Notes under the pieces: generated by a model
Told to the model about the DNA's origin: nothing
The model's database searches: none
The model's input: only the letters and a program-made list of their open reading frames with translations
Source: an uncultured Bacteroidales bacterium
GTDB lineage: Bacteria > Bacteroidota > Bacteroidia > Bacteroidales > Muribaculaceae
Assembly (NCBI GenBank): GCA_900554845.1
Contig: USIY01000060.1
Span: forward strand, 1-10,570
Direction of reading: 5' to 3'
DNA: 10,570 nucleotides
Shown: positions 5,295 through 10,570 of the stretch, piece after piece
How positions within the stretch are numbered: position 1 is the stretch's first letter
Layout of the letters: each line of letters begins with the position of its first letter
Made by a program: the position numbers and the translations under genes

Positions 5295-7757
5295 ATGAAC
5301 TTCAAAACAATTATTTTTGCAGCCGCGATGTTATCAGGCGTTTCCCTAGCCTGGTCGGCGCTGCGTGCACCCGCTGTGCCTCTTGTGACAGTGGATCCCT
5401 ACACAAGCTGCTGGTCCATGTCGGACAATCTGTACGATGACGTCACCCGTCACTGGACCGGCACTCAGTTCCCGATGATCGGAGTAATCAACGTAGACGG
5501 AACCGACTACCGTTTCATGGGCAAGGAAGTACCAGACCTTTCGATGCTCGTTCCCACCGCCGACGGCGAAGCCTGGACAGGAAGTTACACCACGACAAAA
5601 CCGGCAGCCGATTGGTATGAGCCCGGCTTCAACGCATCGACCTGGAAAAGCGACAAGGGAGCCTTCGGTTCCGTGCCTCAAGAGCATCTTGCCAACACTA
5701 TGTGGAACACAGAGGAAATATGGGTCCGCCGCGAAGTGAACATACCATCGGGCATTGGCAACAAACCTGTTTACCTCAATTATTCGCATGATGACGATGT
5801 TATAATATACATCAACGGCATAAAGGTAGTGGATACCGGCAACCAGTGTCATAAAGGAGTGCGCCTGCTTCTTGAAGGGGCCGCACGCAAGTCCCTGCGT
5901 CCCGGTAAGAACCTGATCGCCGCATGGTGCCGCGACCGTGGAGGACTGGCGTTCCTGGACTTCGGTCTGGAGATAGAAGAGAACCCCTCCACAACGTTCA
6001 ACAAAACCGCCGTACAGACCGCTTGCCAAGTACTTCCCATGAACACTGTCTACAGCTTCAAATGCGGCGGAGTAGACCTCACCCTCACCTTTACCGCACC
6101 CCTCTTCATGGACAACCTTGACCTGCTGAGCCGTCCTGTCAACTACATAACCTATAATGTGGCCGGCAACGACGGCAAAAGCCATAACGTGCGGCTTTAC
6201 TTCGAGGCCGGCCGCGAATGGGCCATCGACAACATCGCCCAAAAGACCGACTCTCGCGTGGTCACCGAAGGCGGCATCAAGTGCGCCACGATCTCGAGCC
6301 GCGACCAGAAGGTGCTGGGAAAGAGCGGTGACGGCGTACGTATTGACTGGGGCACGTTCTATCTGGCTTCCGTAGAGCCCAACGCAACTCCCTGGACGTC
6401 TTTGTCAAAGACATCACGCAAAGCTTTCAGCCACGGAAAGAAATCCTGGAAAGCCGTTCCCGGACATGAAGCGGGCATGACAGTTAACTTGGGCAAGACT
6501 CAGAAATCAACCGGATACCTGATGGTGGGTTACGACGATCAGTACTCCATCCAGTACTTCGGCACCAACCTGCGTCCTTACTGGAACCGCAACAACGATT
6601 CCGACATCATGAAACAGCTGCGTCTGGCCGCCGACGAGTATTCTTCCTTGATGGCCCGTAGCGCAGCTTTCGACAAAGACCTCATGAATGAAGCCACAAC
6701 CGCGGGGGGCAGCGATTACGCCGACCTCTGCGCCCTGGCTTACCGCCAGGCGATAGCCGCACACAAACTCGTGGAGACTCCCGAAGGCGAAATCGACTGG
6801 TTCTCGAAAGAGAACTTCAGCAACGGTTCTATCGGAACTGTGGACATCACCTATCCTTCGGCACCCATGTTCCTGGTATACAATCCAGAACTTGTAAAAG
6901 GAATGATGAACCACATCTTCTACTACTCCGAAAGCGGCAAATGGAGCAAACCTTTCGCCGCACACGACGTGGGCACTTATCCCCTTGCCAACGGACAGAC
7001 ATACGGCGGCGACATGCCCGTTGAGGAATCCGGCAACATGCTGATTCTTTGCGCCGCGCTCGCCAAGGTGGAGGGCAACGCCGATTATGCCGCTAAACAT
7101 TGGAACGTGATGTCCACATGGGCAAAATATCTCGCTCAGTACGGTCTGGATCCCGAGAACCAGCTTTGCACCGATGACTTCGCAGGCCACTTCGCCCACA
7201 ACGCCAACCTCTCCAACCTCTCCATCAAGGCCATCCTGGCCGTAGCCTCATACGCTCAATTGGCCGACATGTTAGGCAAGAAAAACGTCGCAAAGGAATA
7301 CTTCGGAAAAGCCCGTGCGATGGCGGCAGAGTGGGAAAAGATGGCCGATGACGGCGACCACTATCGTCTGACGTTCGACAAGCCCGGAACATGGAGCCAG
7401 AAGTACAACCTCGTTTGGGACAAGCTCTTAGAATTGAACATATTCTCCGACCAGATCATGAAGAAGGAAATCCCCTACTATCTGAAAAAACAGAACAAGT
7501 ACGGTCTTCCTTTGGACAACCGCGAGACATATACCAAGACGGACTGGATCATGTGGACTGCTACAATGGCACCCGACAAAGCCACATTCCAGAAGTTCAT
7601 CTCACCGATCCATCAGTTCATGAACGATACGCGCCACCGCGTGCCCATGAGCGACTGGGTATACACTGACCGCGCCGACCAGCGAGGATTCCAGGCCCGT
7701 TCGGTTGTAGGCGGCTATTACATCAAGATGCTTGAAAACAGATTGAAAAAACATTAA
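5295..7757 (+). CDS. Secreted DUF4964/DUF5127/DUF4965/DUF1793 family protein (glutaminase A-like)
   Basis: An 820-residue exported protein. The ATG at 5295 was chosen because it begins a clean signal peptide (MNFKTIIFAAAMLSGVSLAWSA, residues 1-22) and lies downstream of the -7 element. Residues 23-80 match the DUF4964 start typical of the group (LRAPAVPLVTVDPYTSCWS, then DDVTRHWTGT). About 85-228 looks like an inserted galactose-binding-type beta-sandwich (WYEPGFNASTWKSDKGAFG at 107-125, EIWVRREV at 141-148, DDDVIIYINGIKV at 166-178). About 235-450 is DUF5127, and the rest is the helical DUF4965/DUF1793 region. Conserved acidic and polar motifs there are AAHDVGTYP (555-563), MPVEESGNM (574-582) and CTDDFAGHFAHN (625-636), possibly lining an active site. 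The name comes from fungal glutaminase A, but the fold resembles six-hairpin (alpha/alpha) glycosidases, and next to GH92, GH125 and an HTCS a role on glycans is at least as likely. Substrate unknown. It probably shares a transcript with the short ORF 12 bases downstream. Confidence 0.9.
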   Translation: MNFKTIIFAAAMLSGVSLAWSALRAPAVPLVTVDPYTSCWSMSDNLYDDVTRHWTGTQFPMIGVINVDGTDYRFMGKEVPDLSMLVPTADGEAWTGSYTTTKPAADWYEPGFNASTWKSDKGAFGSVPQEHLANTMWNTEEIWVRREVNIPSGIGNKPVYLNYSHDDDVIIYINGIKVVDTGNQCHKGVRLLLEGAARKSLRPGKNLIAAWCRDRGGLAFLDFGLEIEENPSTTFNKTAVQTACQVLPMNTVYSFKCGGVDLTLTFTAPLFMDNLDLLSRPVNYITYNVAGNDGKSHNVRLYFEAGREWAIDNIAQKTDSRVVTEGGIKCATISSRDQKVLGKSGDGVRIDWGTFYLASVEPNATPWTSLSKTSRKAFSHGKKSWKAVPGHEAGMTVNLGKTQKSTGYLMVGYDDQYSIQYFGTNLRPYWNRNNDSDIMKQLRLAADEYSSLMARSAAFDKDLMNEATTAGGSDYADLCALAYRQAIAAHKLVETPEGEIDWFSKENFSNGSIGTVDITYPSAPMFLVYNPELVKGMMNHIFYYSESGKWSKPFAAHDVGTYPLANGQTYGGDMPVEESGNMLILCAALAKVEGNADYAAKHWNVMSTWAKYLAQYGLDPENQLCTDDFAGHFAHNANLSNLSIKAILAVASYAQLADMLGKKNVAKEYFGKARAMAAEWEKMADDGDHYRLTFDKPGTWSQKYNLVWDKLLELNIFSDQIMKKEIPYYLKKQNKYGLPLDNRETYTKTDWIMWTATMAPDKATFQKFISPIHQFMNDTRHRVPMSDWVYTDRADQRGFQARSVVGGYYIKMLENRLKKH

Positions 7758-7769
7758 TATTCCTGACAG

Positions 7770-8048
7770 ATGGGAATTAGAATTCCTATCTGCATCGCAT
7801 TGGCATTGGCGGGCACACTCCATGTGTCCGCCAATATTGTTGATATGCGTTGTGAATACCGTGTTGACCCCATAGGAATTGACGCTATAGCCGCACGCAT
7901 GACATGGACGTACGGCAACGGCGAACTGCCCGTCAGTTGCAATATAGAGCTTTCCGAAACGCCCCGGTTCAAGGATCTGAAACTCCTTGACTGCAACGAC
8001 TTATTATTACGACAAGAAGCTGCGACCTTGGACCGGGATTTAGGATAG
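7770..8048 (+). CDS. Short secreted protein, resembles the truncated N-terminus of a GH78 alpha-L-rhamnosidase
   Basis: A 92-residue product with an intact start and stop. Residues 1-21 are a plausible signal peptide (MGIRIPICIALALAGTLHVSA). Next comes NIVDMRCEYRVDPIGIDAI (22-40), very like the opening of Bacteroidota GH78 rhamnosidases (family pattern roughly 'v.dLrCEYl.nPlGID...PRlSW'), followed by MTWTY and a stretch (CNIELSETPRFKDL, about 57-70) that fits the family's first Fn3-like strands. The family usually has 700-1000 or more residues; here everything after the first domain is absent and the frame ends at TAG. No continuation is seen in the roughly 100 bases before the terminator and the convergent GH92 gene. 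It is therefore most likely a decayed or deletion-truncated gene, though a small secreted binding protein cannot be excluded. It starts 12 bases after the DUF4965 stop codon, so it is probably co-transcribed with it. Confidence 0.6.
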   Translation: MGIRIPICIALALAGTLHVSANIVDMRCEYRVDPIGIDAIAARMTWTYGNGELPVSCNIELSETPRFKDLKLLDCNDLLLRQEAATLDRDLG

Positions 8049-8061
8049 GTAAGAGACAATA

Positions 8062-8083
8062 AAGTCGGACAAATGTCCGGCTT
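8062..8083. terminator. Hairpin A:B of the convergent terminator region
   Basis: AAGTCGGAC (8062-8070) pairs with GTCCGGCTT (8075-8083) through nine pairs including one G-U, with the 4-base loop AAAT. On the minus strand it follows the main hairpin and is followed by TTTATT (the last bases overlapping the arm), so it could act as a backup stop for GH92 transcripts. Arm B can instead pair with 8092-8100. Confidence 0.5.
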
Positions 8084-8090
8084 CAATTAA

Positions 8091-8119
8091 AAAGCCGGAC
8101 GATTCATTCGCCCGGCTTT
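8091..8119. terminator. Bidirectional intrinsic terminator between the DUF4965 unit and GH92
   Basis: AAAGCCGG (8091-8098) pairs with CCGGCTTT (8112-8119), eight perfect GC-rich pairs. On the minus strand the stem runs into TTTTTAATT, a classic U-tract, so it should stop GH92 transcripts 36 bases or more after their TAG. On the plus strand it is followed by CTCTTTG, U-rich enough to stop the DUF4965 transcript as well. The left arm also belongs to an alternative perfect 9-pair stem with 8075-8083 (GTCCGGCTT / AAGCCGGAC, 8-base loop). Confidence 0.75.
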
Positions 8120-8154
8120 CTCTTTGTACAACTTATCTAAAATCAGGGTAATGT

Positions 8155-10509
8155 CTATTTCCTGTTTGTTTTCTTGCTTGCTTTCTTGTTTGTTTTATCA
8201 CTGATTTCCTTGCTGAACGAATATGGACGGGAATCAGCCGACACACCGCGGTTCACATTTGGTTCGGCGCCCATCCGGAAGTTGACGGATGCTCCTGAAT
8301 TCAACTCATCATGAGTCAGATAGTTTCTGTCGAGATTCTGTCCGTTCAACGTCATTGATGATATATAGCGGTTCTCATCGCTGTTATCCGGAGCGCTTAT
8401 GGTGACAGTCTTTCCGTTCTCCAGCTTAATCTTCATGTTCTTGAACAGAGGAGTACCCAACGCATACTGGCCGCTGCCCGGACATACAGGATAGAATCCC
8501 ATAGCCGAGAATACATACCATGCCGAAGTCTGTCCATTGTCCTCGTCACCGCAGTAACCGTCGGGATTGGCGTTGTACATACGGTCCATCACCTCACGGA
8601 TCCAATACTGGGCCTTCCAGGGTTGCCCCGCATAATCGTAGAGATAGATCATATGCTGGATAGGTTGGTTGCCATGGGCATAGTTACCCATGTTCATGAT
8701 CTGCATCTCACGGATCTCATGAATCACGGAATTGTAGTAGCTTTCGTCGAAGATCGGAGGCACCGAGAACACAGAGTCAAGCATTCCCGTGAATTCGCCG
8801 TCACCGCCCATAAGATCGATAAGTCCCTGGGGGTCATGGAACACCGACCAAGTGTAATGCCACGAGTTTCCTTCGGTGAACGCATCGCCCCATTTCAGCG
8901 GATTGAAGGGAGACTGGAATTTTCCGTCCTTATTCTTGCCGCGCATCAGCTTATGCTCGGGATCATACAGGTTCTTGTAATTCATGGCGCGTTTCTTGAA
9001 AGGAGCCAGCTCTTTGGCCGACTTGCCGAGGCTCTGTCCCAACTTGTATATGCACCAGTCATCGTAAGCGTATTCCAGCGTACGGGCAGCGTTTTCCTTG
9101 ATGTCCACATCATAAGGCACATAACCAAGCTTGTTGTAGTACTCGTGTCCCAAACGTCCTGTGGAGGGAACCGAGGGATGAACCTTTGTGGTGCCGCTAA
9201 CCACAGCCTCCCAAAGAGTGTCGATGTCCTTCTGTGGTACCTTCACGCCCTTAAGCCATGCGTCGGCCACCACGGAAGCAGAGTTGTTGCCCACCATGCA
9301 GCCGCGATGTCCGGGACTCGCCCATTCCGGCAGGAATCCGCTCTCACGGTACGCGTTCGCCAAGCCTTCCTGCATCTTCTCGTTCATCGACGGATACGCA
9401 AGGTTCAACAATGGGAACAGACAACGGAAAGTATCCCAGAAACCGGTGTCGGTGAACATATATCCGGGCAATACCTCGCCGTTGTAAGGGCTGTAGTGCA
9501 CAGGCTTGCCGTCGGCGCCGTACTCGTAGAAACTGCGGGGAAACAGCACCGAGCGGTACAGACAGGAGTAGAACGTACATAGACGGTCCAGATCATTGTC
9601 CTCGACCTCGAACTTACCAAGAACCTCGTTCCAACGGTCGCGCCCCTCTTTCTTGATGCGATCGAAGTCGCCGTCTCCGACTTCCTTCATGTTGCGCTCG
9701 GCCTGTTCGGGACTTATGAAGGAAGACGCCACACGTGCGTTCACCACCTGTCCCTTGTGGGTCCGGAATCCGATGATCGCTCCGGCATGGTTGCCTTCCA
9801 CAGAATTACGTCCCTTTACGATGTCGCCGTTGTCCAATACTGTTGCGGTGTATGTGATCGGTGTGTCGAAGACAATCTCGAAATAGTTGCGGAAATTGTC
9901 GGGCACGCCCCCGTTGTTCTTGGTGGTGTAACCCACAACTTTATTTTGCGAAGGAATCACCTTTACATACGAGCCATTGTCCATTGCGTCAATCACCACA
10001 TAGCTGTCGTTGTCGGGGAATGTGAAGCGCAAAGCGGCGGCGCGGTCGGTAGGAGCCACTTCGGCCACCACGTCATGGTCGGCCAGATACACCCGGTAAT
10101 AATAGGGAGTGGCGATTTCGGCCTTATGGGAGAACCAGGAGGCACGTTTGTCCTGGTCGAAGACCGGTGTTCCGGTCACCGGCATGATCGAGAACTGTCC
10201 GTAATCGTTGATCCAGGGACTCGGCTGATGCGTCTGCTTTATGCCGCGAATCTTGTCCGCGTCGTAGGTGTAGGCCCAGCCGTCACCCATTTTGCCGGTC
10301 TGGGGCGTCCAGAAATTCATGCCCCAGGGCATCGCCGTTGCCGGATATGTGTTGCCCGTCGACAGGGAATGCTTCGACTGGGTCCCCACAAGCGTACTGA
10401 CATAATCCACCGGACCCTCGCTCCGATGTCCGGCGCCTTGGGCTTCCGAACATACCAGCACGGATGCCGCCATAACCACCGCGATGTTAATGATGTTTTT
10501 AGTTATCAT
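8155..10509 (-). CDS. GH92 alpha-mannosidase, probably alpha-1,2-specific
   Basis: A complete 784-residue exported enzyme, near the usual family length of about 740-790. GH92 enzymes are Ca2+-dependent inverting exo-alpha-mannosidases that trim mannose from N-glycans and yeast mannan. Residues 1-25 form a signal peptide; Cys20 is preceded by VLV, a poor lipobox, so a periplasmic enzyme is likely. The N-terminal beta-sandwich (about 33-275) opens with YVSTLVGTQSKHSLSTGNTY and holds WAYTYD and QTHQPSPWINDYG; the catalytic helical domain follows (about 290-755). Visible residues: Glu546 in FTEGNSWHYTW, matching the general acid; His597-Glu598 in VIHEIREM; and Asp655/Asp657 in CGDEDNGQTSAW, matching the base region. 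From memory of the B. thetaiotaomicron structure BT3990 (E533, H584-E585, D642/D644), all are shifted by the same 13 residues. The His-Glu pair is associated with alpha-1,2 specificity. The last residues, TNKKASKKTNRK, are an unusual basic tail encoded by a 12-base tandem repeat. It is convergent with the DUF4965 unit. The ATG at 10509 directly begins the signal peptide. Confidence 0.96.
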   Translation of the reverse strand: MITKNIINIAVVMAASVLVCSEAQGAGHRSEGPVDYVSTLVGTQSKHSLSTGNTYPATAMPWGMNFWTPQTGKMGDGWAYTYDADKIRGIKQTHQPSPWINDYGQFSIMPVTGTPVFDQDKRASWFSHKAEIATPYYYRVYLADHDVVAEVAPTDRAAALRFTFPDNDSYVVIDAMDNGSYVKVIPSQNKVVGYTTKNNGGVPDNFRNYFEIVFDTPITYTATVLDNGDIVKGRNSVEGNHAGAIIGFRTHKGQVVNARVASSFISPEQAERNMKEVGDGDFDRIKKEGRDRWNEVLGKFEVEDNDLDRLCTFYSCLYRSVLFPRSFYEYGADGKPVHYSPYNGEVLPGYMFTDTGFWDTFRCLFPLLNLAYPSMNEKMQEGLANAYRESGFLPEWASPGHRGCMVGNNSASVVADAWLKGVKVPQKDIDTLWEAVVSGTTKVHPSVPSTGRLGHEYYNKLGYVPYDVDIKENAARTLEYAYDDWCIYKLGQSLGKSAKELAPFKKRAMNYKNLYDPEHKLMRGKNKDGKFQSPFNPLKWGDAFTEGNSWHYTWSVFHDPQGLIDLMGGDGEFTGMLDSVFSVPPIFDESYYNSVIHEIREMQIMNMGNYAHGNQPIQHMIYLYDYAGQPWKAQYWIREVMDRMYNANPDGYCGDEDNGQTSAWYVFSAMGFYPVCPGSGQYALGTPLFKNMKIKLENGKTVTISAPDNSDENRYISSMTLNGQNLDRNYLTHDELNSGASVNFRMGAEPNVNRGVSADSRPYSFSKEISDKTNKKASKKTNRK
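8158..8193. repeat. 12-base tandem repeat (3 units) encoding the basic tail of GH92
   Basis: On the plus strand the units are TTTCCTGTTTGT (8158-8169), TTTCTTGCTTGC (8170-8181) and TTTCTTGTTTGT (8182-8193). Units 1 and 3 differ at one base, units 2 and 3 at two. On the coding strand they give TNKK-ASKK-TNRK immediately before the stop. As 12 is a multiple of three, gain or loss of units would lengthen or shorten the tail without a frameshift. Confidence 0.85.
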
Positions 10510-10570
10510 TCTGAATTATTTTATGTTTTATGTTGTTTTTATGATTCTTGTTCGAACGTTGTATATCCCC
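10510..10570 (-). promoter_or_regulatory. AT-rich leader of the GH92 gene (truncated by window edge)
   Basis: The 61 bases before the GH92 ATG read on the minus strand as an A-rich leader with repeated ACATAAAA words, typical of Bacteroidota translation start regions lacking a Shine-Dalgarno sequence. I find neither a TAnnTTTG element nor a copy of the TGACA-type repeat here; the promoter, or an upstream operon partner, probably lies beyond the window. A GTTCGAAC palindrome is present near 10549-10556. Confidence 0.3.

Noticed and set aside
5346..6242. 298-codon minus-strand ORF
   Set aside because: It is antisense to the DUF4965 gene with low-information, Val/His/Gly-rich content typical of the complement of a GC-rich coding frame.
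6507..7199. 230-codon minus-strand ORF
   Set aside because: Same situation inside the second half of the DUF4965 gene; no motif or signal peptide.
8623..9582. 319-codon plus-strand ORF
   Set aside because: It is antisense to the GH92 catalytic domain, which holds all expected active-site residues; no independent support.
10441..10509. Lipoprotein signal at Cys20 of GH92
   Set aside because: The residues before the Cys are VLV, not a standard lipobox with Gly, Ala or Ser at -1, so surface lipoprotein status is not supported.
1..10570. tRNA, rRNA, CRISPR array, insertion sequence or integrase
   Set aside because: No cloverleaf-like sequence, regularly spaced repeat array, transposase-like ORF or terminal inverted repeats were seen on either strand.

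Overview
The window looks like part of a polysaccharide utilization locus (PUL) from a gut-type member of the Bacteroidales. Evidence: a very large hybrid two-component system of the Bacteroides type, secreted GH92 and GH125 mannosidases, promoters with the Bacteroidota -7 element TAnnTTTG, and no Shine-Dalgarno-led starts. The fairly GC-rich coding sequence would fit Bacteroides, Parabacteroides or Muribaculaceae; the genus cannot be settled from the sequence alone.

Layout. Positions 1-847 (minus) hold the N-terminal 282 residues of a GH125 exo-alpha-1,6-mannosidase; the rest lies beyond the left edge. Positions 986-5023 (minus) encode a complete 1345-residue hybrid two-component system (HTCS). 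A 271-base divergent control region (5024-5294) separates it from a secreted 820-residue protein on the plus strand (5295-7757) of the DUF4964/DUF5127/DUF4965/DUF1793 'glutaminase A-like' group. Twelve bases later comes a 92-codon ORF (7770-8048) that resembles only the first domain of a GH78 alpha-L-rhamnosidase, probably a gene remnant. A compact multi-hairpin terminator (8062-8119) lies between this plus-strand unit and a convergent, complete GH92 alpha-mannosidase (8155-10509, minus). The last 61 bases are the AT-rich leader of the GH92 gene.

How the parts fit. GH92 enzymes remove alpha-1,2/1,3-linked mannose and GH125 enzymes remove alpha-1,6-linked mannose, so together they suggest breakdown of alpha-mannan or high-mannose N-glycans in the periplasm. 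The HTCS would sense a released oligosaccharide through its periplasmic propeller and activate the locus through its AraC-type domain. The most informative non-coding signal is a pair of 17-base direct repeats 21 bases apart upstream of the DUF4965 gene, with a closely related single copy upstream of the GH125 gene in the matching orientation. I infer these are HTCS operators, which would place the uncharacterised DUF4965 protein in the same regulon as the mannosidases. No SusC/SusD pair, RNA gene, mobile element or CRISPR array is seen.
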